From assembly GCA_030549495.1 (NCBI GenBank), contig JAUIRK010000923.1, forward strand, positions 682,001 to 746,000: 64,000 bases of DNA, read 5' to 3'. The notes beneath the pieces were generated by a model. That model saw only the letters and a list, made by a program, of their open reading frames with translations, did not search any database and had not been told where the DNA came from. A program made the translations under genes and the position numbers. The DNA comes from Nectonema munidae (Eukaryota > Nematomorpha > Nectonematoida > Nectonematidae). Below are positions 21,490-32,421 of this stretch, in pieces. Numbering within the stretch: position 1 is the first letter of the stretch; the number at the start of each line of letters is the position of its first letter.

Positions 21490-23063
21490 ATGAACGCCCA
21501 TCTGGATAAATACGCCAATCTGGAGAGTCTTTTCATCTACAATTTCGAAAAGAAAAGTTTTTTTCCCAAGTATAATGTGATTACTCCTTCGTTTAAGCTC
21601 TCGAACTGCAAACCATTAATCGATTACAAGATGTCTGAGTTTTACCACTCCAATTTGGACATCTTCTCTACTGGAATGCTTTTGTTGTAACAAATAGATA
21701 TAACATTATTTTTACTCTTGCTAATAGTTCATGCCCTCTTCATTTTTTACGATTTGCACTATACTTGTAACCTTGTATTTCTTATCTCTGCCTTGCAAGC
21801 TGTCACTTCCTTTTTTGCTTTATATTTATCGTGCATTTGTAGTTTATTCCAAATATTCAATGTTCAATAAAAAAAATTGATTATTTACCTACAAAATAAA
21901 TTTACAACGGATATGTTCTAAAAAATGTACCAGAAGCTCATTTATTTCTTCATTAATAAGTTGGAATTAAACATTGCCCGAATCAACAATACTGGAAATC
22001 AACTAGCCAAAAGTCAAAATACCCGAAATCTAATAAACGGAATCAAAAAATCAGGTTTTCATCATTACAAGCATCGTGGTGTCCTTTCATTCTAATCGTT
22101 TCTCTTCACATTATGCAAATCTTTGTGAAATTAATGAATCTTTTTTTAATATATACAGCCTCATACATTTACGTGATTTTAAAAATGAAGTTAAAGAAAG
22201 TCTGACCTCAAACAATTAATCAAGACTGGAAATGTCAAAATTGACGTTAATGCAGAGAATACATGTACACTTTTAAAATTTTCATAAAAATTAGATTGAA
22301 ATTTAGGACCTTTATTTCAATGAACTTTGTTAAAATATGACCTTTGTCAAAATTCCATTTACTTAGTATCATCAAAAAATATATATAAGAAAAGAAGATT
22401 TTATATAATTAACACAAAAAATTAAAAATCTTACCACATTTCAGTTCCTTGGCAATGAAGTTGAATATCTTTTCTTATATTTGCATCGCTCTTTGTTTTT
22501 TTTCTCATCATCAAATCAGTAAGATTTTGACATTTTTTGGCGAATGTTTTTTAAGTTGTAAAATTCATATATCTATGAAAATTTATTGAGTACTCATTAT
22601 TATTATTAATTCATTCGAAAAGCTATCATTAAAAGATTAAGCAATATCTAATTGTTTTTTTTTACTTTTTGGCATCAATATTTAAACTTAGACTCGCACA
22701 TGATGTTGATTTGATTCATTTTAGATCAGTTAGTTTTCACATAAATGCTTGAATCTGTAGATTTTACTAGGTAAAATTTTTGTTATCGTAAAACATGTAA
22801 AATATGATAAACTCTCTCAATTCATTGAAGCGAAATTTGTACGAAGTAAGTAATTATCTTGTATTTTAACTAATTTAGTTAGATGTTCATTTTATTTATG
22901 TAAAAAAGGTATTGTAAAATTAATATTTCCAAGATGGGATAATAGTGTAGTGCTTGCGCGTGAAATGGAGTTTTCACTAGATCTGGGAACCAAAGTAAGG
23001 CGAGCTTCATCGAGATCTTCAGCCAGAAAGAAAAAGTTGAAAACAAAAAATAAATTAAACTAA
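21490..23063 (+). CDS. Tentative three-exon host gene, function unknown
   Basis: Exon 1 (21490-21686) starts at ATG with MNAHLDKYANLESLF and ends with YHSNLDIFSTGMLL before GTAACA. Exon 2 (22445-22518) has a good acceptor CATTTCAG and donor GTAAGA. Exon 3 (22909-23063) reads IFPRWDNSVVLAREMEFSL and ends in a basic tail RRASSRSSARKKK with a TAA stop. Phases agree across both junctions, but the exon 3 acceptor (AAAAAAG) is poor. The phrase SNLDIFSTGMLL faintly recalls protein-kinase subdomain IX (DIWSLGC), so a kinase-like or Scy1-like pseudokinase fragment is conceivable. I do not recognise the protein. The codon pattern in exon 1 looks coding, and the other two exons are guesses. Confidence 0.3.
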
Positions 23064-23084
23064 GATAATATGCATCTTAATTAT

Positions 23085-23200
23085 TCTTTTTTTTAGTTCT
23101 AATTTATCTTTTTTCAATTTGAATTCGTCTTTTTTAAGTTCAAAACGCTCTTTCTAGATTACAAAATAAAATTGAAAAAAGACAATTTAGAAGTAAAAAT
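23085..23200. repeat. Dispersed AT-rich inverted repeat, copy 1
   Basis: TCTTTTTTCAATTT and GTCTTTTTTAAGTTCAAAA on the left are followed by the inverse phrase AAATTGAAAAAAGACAATTT on the right. The same arrangement recurs at 47776-47910, so it is a dispersed fold-back rather than chance composition. Confidence 0.5.
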
Positions 23201-23224
23201 AGTATATACATATATATATATATC

Positions 23225-23400
23225 GAGTAAAAAAGTAGAGTTTGAGATCTTTACAAGCAATAATGTGAAAAAGAGTAAAGGTAAAGGCACCGTGGGCTTG
23301 TATCGAAGAATAAGAAAGTAGGCTTGATGCGGGATCGAACCCAAGACTTTGAGTTATCGAAACCCAGTACCTAACCAACCTTACTCACGCTCCCACAGTA
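23225..23400 (-). mobile_element. tRNA-derived SINE (or tRNA-like relic)
   Basis: On the minus strand a tRNA-like head runs from GGGAGCGTGAGTAAGG through a perfect B box (GGTTCGATCCC). A non-tRNA body of about 100 bp follows, ending at a (TA)n tract on its 3' side (23205-23226). The A box is degenerate, and no CCA-compatible acceptor stem pairing was found, so it is not a working tRNA gene. Confidence 0.65.
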
Positions 23401-23929
23401 GTTTCAGGAGTACAGTAGTTAGATCAATAAATTAGTAAAAAATATGTTATTAGAAATCAATTTGTAAGTCACTAACTACAATGTACATATTAGCTTGTGT
23501 GTTTTGATGTAGATAGAATATTAGTTGTGTGTTATATAGTTTATATTGGTAATGTAGAAAAAATGGAAAATTGGTGTGTATGAATGATAATAATAGCCAA
23601 ATATACTTTTGAGAGAACAAAAAGACTAATTAAGTTTTTGAAATAGCTAGAACTTTTTTATAATAGAAATAGCAAATTTTTTTTATTTGTAATACTTGGA
23701 AAAATCAAATGGGGTGGTATATGATGTATTGACTTATATGCCTTAGAGATTATTGGGCAAAAAATCGAGTTTTTGGGGAGAATGGATATATGAAGGAGTT
23801 GGCCTATTCTTGTTAGGTAATTGTGAATATGGCTGCTTCAATTAAAAAAAAATAGTACCCTAGAAAAGAATGTGAGCATATTGATTATTTGATAAATATT
23901 GAGATCCCAGAATGTGCAAGTATTTTTAA

Positions 23930-25960
23930 ATTGATAAATTTGAAAAACGTTGCTTCAAGATTCTACAATCGATCAAGAGATGCGCATTTAAATTATCCCC
24001 ATATGAGATTCGAATAGCGAAGAGTATTACAAAATTGATATGGAAGGACCAAGACAGATTTTTAGGAAAAGTTTGTTAGTTGAGAGATGTTACTCAAGTA
24101 AAAAGCGTGTTTCAAATACAAATTGAAGATAAAATCTCGGTATGCCATTTGGAACAAAAAGTAATTGCATTTAAGAATAAGATCAAACCATTGAGAAACC
24201 AAATTCAAATTGTCTCTAATCTTAGTAAGTTCACCAGTGTCATAGATTCAAAAAAGTAAATTAACAAGGTCTGCGTAGAGAAGAGGAAGAGGAGATACAG
24301 GAACAACACCTTTTATTTTGAAATTTATTTTTATTTATATATATGATAAATAAGAAAGGACCTAGAATGGATCTTTGAGGAACGCCACAAATGATTGGTT
24401 TCCATTGACAGTGATTGGCATCATTAGAGACAAAAATTTCGAAAAGTTAAAAATTTTGATCCAGCAAGGAATGAACTATGAAGTCATGAACACCTATAGT
24501 TTATAAAGTTTATCCAGATATAATGTATGATTAATCGAATTGAATGCTCTTACATAATCCAAAAAAGTGAGATGGAGTATTCGGAAAAAAAATTGGTTAT
24601 GCAATGGAGTATGTAGGGAAGATAGAAGGTGCATTTTGTGAGCATAGAGCGTATTTTTGAGCTGATGAATTTCATCTTATCTCTTACTTAGACTCTCGTT
24701 TTTTGAAAGAAGAGATTTTCACCTTGAAATCGTTTTTACTAAATGTCTCAGTACAAAAATTTGGCTCGTTAGGAATCAATAAAAGAAAAGTTAGAATCTT
24801 GGGCATTTGTCCTACTAAAATATAAGTGGTTAGCAGGGAAACAAGAGTGAGAAGTTGGCTTTGAGTTGCAGAGTTTCTTAATGGTATTTCAGATATTGCC
24901 GTTATTAGAAGATATTTGATTTAAAATTTTTGGCTGGAAATATTTGCATTTTGTAAAATTTCAAAATTGAATGTAGCAGTTTTGTTTTCTGAGAATGGCT
25001 GCATCAAATTTTTTTACAAAGTATCTCTTTTCCTCTTTGATATTTAAGAAGGAGATATAAGAATCAATTACATTTTACCAAACACACTATTTAATTTATC
25101 TAAATTATTGTAATATTATAAATTAATATCTACCTATTTGTCTATATATATATATATTATATATATTTTTATGTTCATATTTACATGATTTTTCATTCGA
25201 TCTACATTTCATATCAACCATCATACCAACACAATTTGTAACTTATTTAACTTCATGTTTCCTACATTTAATTTGAGCAATACTGAGAGCAACTTTAATT
25301 ACTCTTGAGTATGCTTATTGATATTTTCTTTACTGTTTTATTTCTTCAAATATGCTTTTTATGTACAATAAATCTTTCTTTCTTCCTTTCTTTCAAGATT
25401 GACTGTTAAGATTTGTCTACTATTTTTTGAAAGGTAAAGGATTCGAAAAAATTGAAACAATGAGATAAAAACGGAAAAATCTAGATTGGTGTCGTTGATT
25501 GTATATAAAGAGAGAGAGAGAGGAGAAGCGAATCAGGGCTAAGTAGGATAGAAATTTTCAGATATTTTGTTTACATAGAAATTGTATTGGGTATTGTGAA
25601 GGAAGAATCTTTAGGTAATTTGATATCGTTGACAAAGAGCATAATGAAGTTTATCAGACACATTTGAGGATATATTGAAAGAATGATGATCATTATTGAA
25701 AATATTATCAATAATGGTGTGAGAACATCTGGGGTATTTTGAAATAGCGCGAAAAAACCATTTGATATCAACAATTTAACAAAGTCAGATGTTAACCTAT
25801 GATATACTGTTACATTAGAATAGAGTTGTTCACGACAATACTGCATTGGAAGATCAATGGTGAAGTCTTCGCAGATGTGAAAGTGTTTTGGGATTCAATG
25901 AGGAGAGAAGTACCTTCGCAGGACACAGTCGGGTTTTTTACTACAGTTGATTTAAAAATT
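23930..25960 (-). mobile_element. Decayed LINE (Jockey/CR1-type), endonuclease and reverse transcriptase pieces
   Basis: Read on the minus strand from right to left. The endonuclease region near 25900-25600 gives LLISNGFFALFQNTP and, in another frame, TIIDNIFNNDHHS with VSD, the 'pTR...ST.IDnIf......SDH' pattern of LINE endonucleases. Near 24580-24280 is FLDYVRAFNSINHTL (family: FLDl.KAFDtv.H), then GVPQRSILGPFLF-like text and LLYAD, the reverse-transcriptase catalytic blocks. Frameshifts and stops are numerous, and parts between 24600 and 25560 are hard to read. Old and inactive. Confidence 0.7.
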
Positions 25961-26400
25961 TTAGATATTTTTGTGGTTTTTTAAGACTTTAACAATGTGC
26001 TTTAAAAGTGTTTTTTTAAATATTTTTTCTTACAATAAAATAAAATAAAAATATCTTTCCTGTTTAAAGCTAAGAAAAAACAGCTTAGTATAAAATTACA
26101 TAAAGTTGGATACAAAAAATTTATTTAGAAAAATTTTAACGCCATCTAAAACCTAAAATACTGATGAAGGATAAAAATTCAAATGATCAATTGGAAGAAT
26201 ATATTTATTCAAACTTTTTGTATATTAATTTTTATGTATTTTTGCCATAAAACATTACAACTTTAAAGAAATATTCCTAATGGGAATAGTATACGTCTTT
26301 CATACTAACCTTCGCGATAGAATAGAAAGAATGACTTCATCATTTTATTTTACAGATGATTTTCTCTTAAATGATAACAGTTTTTGCTAATAAAATGTAA
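25961..26400. other. AT-rich, no feature
   Basis: Nothing supported here beyond short A/T runs. Confidence 0.3.
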
Positions 26401-26720
26401 GACTTTCAATGTTTTGTGTGCCCTCATACACGTTTCGCCAATGATATGGCTACACTTTTAATTAAACCAGGGTAGAATCCGCCTCATTAGTGAATTTAGC
26501 TGCATGCTCCGGGGTCGAGACCTCTTTATGCGAAGTGTGGATAATCTGTTTAGATGTGTTTCGGTCTCACTCTTTCACACGATCTGCAAGGAGTCTTCTA
26601 TTTCCTTGTGATCGTGTATGCTTCTGTCTTTGCCCCTAGAGTCTAGAGTAGACTCTAGAGAGAACCTATAATACCCTGGTATAACACACACCTGTTTGTT
26701 AAGACGCGCGTTACTTTTCA
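26401..26720. other. GC-richer block with a perfect 10-bp-arm palindrome
   Basis: A block clearly less AT-rich than its surroundings. CCAGGGTA near 26467 is mirrored by TACCCTGG near 26671. At 26636-26658 lies CTAGAGTCTA-GAG-TAGACTCTAG, a perfect 10-bp-arm hairpin. GGGTCGAGACC near 26512 resembles a weak B box. It may be an unrecognised short interspersed element; no coding signal. Confidence 0.35.
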
Positions 26721-27257
26721 AGCCAAACCTTATTCAAAAAAATATGCCTATTTATATGACACTCGCCATTTTAACACCCATATTTGGGACACACAAGGAA
26801 TGTGGATATTTAAGTTATATCCCTAAAAATTTGTGATAAATTGAGAAAAAGAGATGGATTTGAATGATATAATCAATACTTACTTTAAATTTCATTTCTT
26901 CGATTACAGACAGAGGGTGATTTTAATATTGGCTGTTGTTTGGTAAAAAGATGCGTCGTACAACTGCAGCTAGTATTTAGGGGTAAATGTTTGTACATTT
27001 ATAAACTAAAAATTTTTAGTTTGTGAATTTTTTAGAATTTCTTTTATTGAATTTATGTAATTGCTTTTTGAAATGATATTTTTTTAATTTTATCATGCCA
27101 AATTAATAGCATGAAATATGCACATTTCAATTTTTTCTTTTAGATGCTTCATTATTCACAGATTTGAATGTAATTGAAAGAATTTTTGGATCGACACTGT
27201 TTGGATATCCATTTAGTCGTAAATTTTTTTGTTTTCAATAATTATATTTACTTCAAG

Positions 27258-27593
27258 TTTTACAATTTGTATCCTCTTTCAAATAATACTCAAACATGTG
27301 CACTGAAAATATCATTGCTAAATGGAAAACACTGTAAAAGTGATTATTCTAGGTTTTTGTTTAGAAATGCAAAAAATTGCACAAAAGAATGGAACATAAC
27401 TCTTCTAAGACTAATGAAATATGTGAAGACAAAGTGTGCGAGTGTATCTTTGAAAGGGTACACGGTCGAAATTGTGACAGACGAATTATATTATCGATGC
27501 CAACGTTTAAATAAATCTAATGTACCAACGAATTACCTTGCAAACAAAGCAAATAAAGGAAGTATAAATGACTTTCTCCAACTAAATAAGTGA
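27258..27593 (+). CDS. Tentative last exon of an unknown gene, ending in a PIP-box-like tail
   Basis: An open segment after CTTCAAG encodes FYNLYPLSNNTQTCALKIS and SDYSRFLFRNAKNCTKEWN, then VSLKGYTVEIVTDELYYRC, and ends KGSINDFLQLNK before TGA. The complexity is high for this AT-rich region, and several Cys and aromatic residues suggest real protein. The tail (S-I-x-x-F-L) loosely resembles a PCNA-interacting motif. Possible upstream exons lie at 26910-26982 and 27144-27218, but their phase does not fit this segment. I do not recognise the family; a transposase domain is possible. Confidence 0.35.
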   Translation, partial: FYNLYPLSNNTQTCALKISLLNGKHCKSDYSRFLFRNAKNCTKEWNITLLRLMKYVKTKCASVSLKGYTVEIVTDELYYRCQRLNKSNVPTNYLANKANKGSINDFLQLNK

Positions 27594-27596
27594 TTA

Positions 27597-27826
27597 TAAC
27601 AAATATAAAAAATTTTAAAAATTGGACCCTTTTTTGTTGATTTTTGTAAACTAGTTTTGGAGTATAAACTCCTTTTTCAAAGCAAGTATATAAAAAATGT
27701 ATTGTATATTTGCTTTGAAATTGCATTTCTTATACATTTGCTTTGAAAAAGGAGTTTATACTCCGAAATTAGTTAGCAAAAATCAACAAAAAAGTATCCA
27801 ATTTTTACAATTTTTTATATTTGTTA
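27597..27826. mobile_element. Fold-back MITE, nearly the whole length self-complementary, TA-flanked
   Basis: The left arm (about 27597-27690) and right arm (about 27735-27826) are inverted copies. GGAGTATAAACTCC with CTTTTTCAAAGCAA on the left pairs with TTGCTTTGAAAAAGGAG and TTTATACTCC on the right, and the outer ends are TAACAAATATAAAAAATTTT and its inverse. TA lies on both sides (27595-27596, 27827-27828). Only about 45 bp separates the arms. A transcript would form a long hairpin of about 90 bp. It starts three bases after the stop codon of the tentative exon at 27258-27593. Confidence 0.85.
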
Positions 27827-27999
27827 TAATTATTTCACCGAAATGGGCATATCTGTCAAAGATTTTATTTCTAAATAAATAAGTAATAATAGAAATTAGC
27901 GAACTAAACAGAGATGTGGACATTTTTTGTAAATTATTTAAAAATTTTCACATCCACCAATTTCATGATTCAGCCAATTGCCTTTGAACCAATATGCAC

Positions 28000-28145
28000 C
28001 TAATTCAAATTCTTTCATTCGGCCACTTAACACAGCTAGAAATTATTGCCATGTGACAAGAATACCAAGTTTGCCGTTTTTTATTCCACCACTTTGACAT
28101 GAAAATTCAGTTCACCGTCAACATTTTACAGTGACTTCCTAAAAC
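28000..28145 (+). repeat. Dispersed repeat, copy 1
   Basis: The stretch with AGAAATTATTGCCA, TTTATTCCACCA and CAACATTTTACAGTGAC aligns to 37900-38040 in the same orientation at moderate identity. There is no coding content and the family is unknown. Confidence 0.6.
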
Positions 28146-28801
28146 CTATAATTTACGTTCTGATTCTCATAATGGAATGAATCTTCATTAGTTTGAATAT
28201 ACAATCGATGACGGCTAAATTTTCTACGTTTGAATTATATGTAAGTCAACTTAATTCTTGATTATTTGCCCGTATAATATTTTTCGGCCTACAAAAGATT
28301 TGGATTGTTCAAAATCATTTAAGTCGTTTTATTTTACCATCCTATCATTTCATCTCTTCTTTCAAACAGTAACTCTTCTCTCAACTTAGTTTCATAGATT
28401 TCGACTGCCTCTTTTATCACCTTTGATGGTTCTTATTTCTAGATGTAAAATTTTTGTCCTTGGTCCTCTAAAAACGTTGTTAAAAATAATATCGTCCAAC
28501 AATAACATTCAGTGTGAAACATTTAAATCAAATGTCCAATTATCTATCAATATTATAGCGGGAGATTTTAACTCTAACTTTCTGCAATATGTTGATAAAA
28601 CGACTATTAATTCTTTTTCATTGAACAAAAAATGTACAGCTTCAAACAAATTTTAGATAGAGAGTGATTACAATAAACATCATGATACATTCAGAGGTAT
28701 CATGAAAAGTTGTTTATCGTAACGAGAGCAAAAAATTTCTGACTTTTTGGACTTATTGCACGAAAATTTTGACATAAAGAAAGATTTGCAGTTTTTTCAA
28801 T

Positions 28802-29901
28802 TTAAAGACTCTTTCTATAAATTGTATTATTAACGTTTAGAGTATGTCGAAAAATTATAGGGTAAAAATAATCTTTATTATAGAACAAGTAAACATTTAA
28901 GTTTTTAAAACAAGACGTACAAATTTTATAGGAATGTTTGGGGCAAATAACTTTTTGGACACTCAATGCATGTTGTCTTTGACTTTCGATCTGTTTTAGA
29001 TAAGAAACACCTTTTTTGTTTTTCAAGCTTTACTACCTTTGCCTTTTGAAAGTTTCCGTTATTAATTGTGTAGCCGCACAATTCTATGGAACTTTTAACT
29101 TGAGTTTGTAAAGAAGTAGGATTAAGTAATCTATCCTTCATTTTATTATCCACTAATTGGTATTCAGCATTCTTCAAAAACCCATAATGTGTCAAACAAG
29201 GTGCTTTATTATGCTTTTTATAAATGAACAAAGCATTGATCCATGAAAAGCCTAACAGATTACTGATAACACTTACTGGCCATCTTCTACATTTTCTTTT
29301 ACGGGTGAATGAGCGAATTTTTTGTCCCGAATATCGACTCCACATTTTGTCTGATTATAAAAACAAACAGTACTTGGCTTAGAATCTTGTTTATCTTTCG
29401 GAATTTTTTTGCAAAGAGTGTCAAGAAGGAGAACAGGAGTGGTTTATTTATCATAAAAAGAACAAAGTCTTTTCTCTTGATGGAAAAAGTAATTGAATGT
29501 ACCACGATTTTTGTTTATGACGAAACCTGCTGGTGGGGTACACTTTTTATTTTTTCGAAGAGTACCAACATATGTTGTTTTATTATCAAATAGTAGAGGA
29601 TACTAAAGTAGAGGATGTAAAAAAATGATCTGGAATTATATTTCTTCCCTCAGACAAAAAAGGGTGAATCAACTGATACTTCTGAGGTTGTTTTGTCAAA
29701 CCTGTATTTTGGAAACAAACTACCTTTTCCAATATACACAAAACCATTGAAGAGATATTCTCCATCAGAACAAGAAAGCAAAAAAAATTTAATTCTAAAT
29801 TTTCTAGGGTTGTTATTGAGGTTTGCTAATATAGGAATATTTTTGCAAAATATTAAGGAATACAAGTCAAAATCTCCGCTAACCAAAATCGCCTCTACCA
29901 A
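28802..29901 (-). pseudogene. piggyBac transposase relic, core and C-terminal parts
   Basis: A cut-and-paste transposase (DDD type, TTAA target) read right to left. 29901-29650 contains NNNPRKFRIKFFLLSCSDG and EYLFNGFVYIGKG, matching 'p.KPhKyGiK.w.l.d...GY...f.vYtG'. 29505-29299 is a poorly kept middle. 29345-28926 contains KRKCRRWPVSVISNLLG and INALFIYKKHN, the 'RRWP...f...ld....Na.ilY' block after the last catalytic Asp. 29026-28802 holds the remnant of the C-terminal Cys-rich finger (TTCIECPKSYL). The frame changes between pieces, and the N-terminus is missing. Not functional. Confidence 0.8.
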
Positions 29902-29935
29902 AATCTCCGCTAATCAAAATTTTCGCTACTAAAAT
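29868..29935 (+). repeat. Short tandem repeat of 15-16 bp, ~4 copies
   Basis: Units of the type AAAATCTCCGCTAACC, AAAATCGCCTCTACC, AAAATCTCCGCTAATC and AAAATTTTCGCTACT follow one another at the right edge of the piggyBac relic. They may be subterminal binding repeats of that element. Confidence 0.6.
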
Positions 29936-31938
29936 TATGCCTAATTATATTAAAAATCCATGTTTTTCTGCGGAGAAAATTTAATTTTTTGATATTTCAT
30001 ATTTTTATTTATTGATGCTGAAAATGTAAAAAACTAAAATTCGTTTACATTCACAGAGTTACATTCAGAGATCACAAAAGACACATACTTAGCTCAATTA
30101 ATATAGCTGGAATGATTTTTACAGGTTTGAATTTTACTTCAAATAAAGGTGCACAGTCTTAAAGTTCATAACTTGAGCTTTCATTTGGTCTATCGCGCGA
30201 TAAATTTGGTTGAGAAACACGAAAGTTGCCTATTTTAAGTGTTCGCAAGTAAAGTAGAGTGCGCGGCAACGGGGTTGGATTTCAAGATCAAGAAAATTAA
30301 TTGATTGTATGTTCTTCGTTAAGGAAGCTACAAATTTTCGACTACGAAAAGTCTAGCTAAGATTGCTCAGCATAACATGTATAATGTATATTCATGTAAA
30401 CCTTCAAAATATTTCTCCACTTAAATTTTAGGGTATATAAGAAATTAAACGTCATTTATTTTCTGCAAATTTTTTGGAAATTTTCAAGTTATTATTTCAA
30501 AAGTTTTAGTTAGAAAAAATTTAGTTTATAGAATATCTGGCAAAATTGAGATAAAACCTTTTTGGATTTTGAACTTTAGAAATTTATAAGCTGATTGAAG
30601 ATATCAAAAAATATATTTCTTATTCTGATGCGCCTTAATGCGAAGGTAATAATAATATAATTGATACATTTTCATTTCCTTATAAAATAATACTTTTTGT
30701 TGTCTTATATTGGAATGTAAATTTTTAGTAATACCAAATTTTACCCGAAAAAATCAACGAAACAAGTTTTCCGAAACTGCTACATCTGCACCTCCACGTA
30801 AGAATAGTTCTCTTCACCTGCTATGTTTTACAACCTCGTTCAATTTGATACGATATAGTTACTTTTAGAAAAATAAGTCTTCGTTTGATTTCTACTTTTT
30901 CTCGTATAAAATCCATTTTTTGATTTATCACAGGGGATGTAGCGTTAAAATGTGTAATTTGACGTTGTCTGTTACTTCAAAAGTTTAGATTTTGATGGCT
31001 TTTAGGAAAAGTTATGCTGTGAAAAAGTTTGAGATTTCAAAAGCATCTCGCAGGGAACTTGAAAATGTTATCACTAGATAAATTTATAAAGAACAAGAGG
31101 TTGATGTTCTTGAATTTTAGAAATCTCGTATATTTATTATTCCCATGTTGTTATTTTTTTGTTTAAATAAAGCCCTACAACCAAAAAATTCCTGCAATCC
31201 CTGAAAATAATTTAAACATTTCTCCTCAAAGCCTCTCTAGTGAAAGAAACATTTAGTGTAGCAGGAATACTCACCTGCACAAAGATCTATTTTATTAAAA
31301 AAGACCTTTTTGCTTTGTTTTTACCAAAAATTAAACTTTTTTTAATTTTATTTTTCAAAGTTAAATTTTTTAAGTAGGATGTAATTATTTTTTTTGAAAT
31401 CAAAACGACTATAAATTGAGATAAGGCTTAAAGAGTGGACAGGAAACGAGTGGGTCTCAAAGATTTCCAGGAAAAATGAGCCTGATAATGCAGGGTTTCA
31501 AAAATAGTCAAAAAGTCAGGCAGGGTAGACGCGGTCCTGAAAAGTATGGCGGGTGTGCGCAGGTCTCAATCTCAAAATATCGACACGAGAGGTCTTCAGC
31601 TCGCATAATGCTTGCTAATATGATCCTGGATTTTAGATTTTTTAATTTTAGAGAAGGCTTTGTGCGTTTGGAGCCTCTTTCATCGAACCGCTGAACTTTT
31701 ACCCGTAGGCTCATGTTTGACTCTTACAAGGATTGAGGCTCAAGGGATCATAGTGAAAGTGACAAATTTTCAAAGAATTAATATATTCAATAAAATCTCT
31801 ATAGTTGAGGAATTTAGATAAAAATTTTGAATATTTAGAAAAGCGACTTTGGATGCAATCCTACTTTAAATCAGCTAAATTCGCAACACAAGTAAAGATA
31901 TTCACTAGGGAACACATTTTGAGAAGCACTACACTCTA
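29936..31938. other. No gene seen; one GC-richer patch at 31430-31740
   Basis: Mostly AT-rich. The patch at 31430-31740 has an open frame on each strand and phrases such as GAGTGGGTCTCAAAG and TCGACACGAGAGGTC, which look like a decayed repeat. I could not assign it. Confidence 0.3.
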
Positions 31939-32421
31939 GATCAGTGGTTGCTAAGTTTTTTCAGTTCTGTTCCACTGCACCCACTTCAACAATCCAGAGT
32001 TCCCCCTTCAAGTGTAAGAGAGAAAGAGTAGTCAGATTAGATATTTAAGAAATGTAGAAATATAGCGATAAAAATATAGTCACATTATAAAGTGACAGAG
32101 AGTATAGTTATTAACAATTACAAACGACTTTTGTTTGTTTTTATACTGTAGACTCAGGCTTGATTGTGAGTTAAAGTAGAAAATCCAGACTCACAAATTC
32201 AGATTGTGGAAAATAGAATGAGTGTAACGTTCGAGTTTTGCCATAAAAGCATTGATGACCTCAGTGTACACAATCACGTTCCTCCTATGCTTTTGTAATT
32301 TCTTGTTTAGTTCAATGAGAGTTTCAAAAATATGGGCAAGATAAGCCATTCGTGCTAGAAATCTTTTCTTGGTGAAGAAACTGAACACAGTGAGTAGATC
32401 CACCTTCTTGTCTAAGCACAA
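31939..32421 (-). pseudogene. hAT relic with ZBED5-like transposase fragment
   Basis: A minus-strand frame at 32421-32191 encodes FLARMAYLAHIFETLIELN and VINAFMAKLERY, the 'FL.KLAYLaDIF..LNELN......i.aF.aKL.lW' block of ZBED5/SCAND3-type hAT proteins. At 31939 a terminus-like CAGTGGTTGCTAAG begins, followed by text typical of hAT ends. Upstream transposase parts are not readable, so it is a fragment. It is homologous to the relic at 223-936 but not recently duplicated. Confidence 0.7.

Noticed and set aside
23290-23400. tRNA gene on the minus strand
   Set aside because: The B box is perfect, but the cloverleaf is incomplete and a SINE-like body follows.
26910-27218. Two small exons upstream of the orphan segment at 27258
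   Set aside because: Splice signals are fair but the phase does not fit the downstream segment.
28423-28656. LINE endonuclease fragment (INIIAGDFNSNFL resembles the GDFN motif)
   Set aside because: Only one short motif; flanking residues do not match an endonuclease, so chance is likely.
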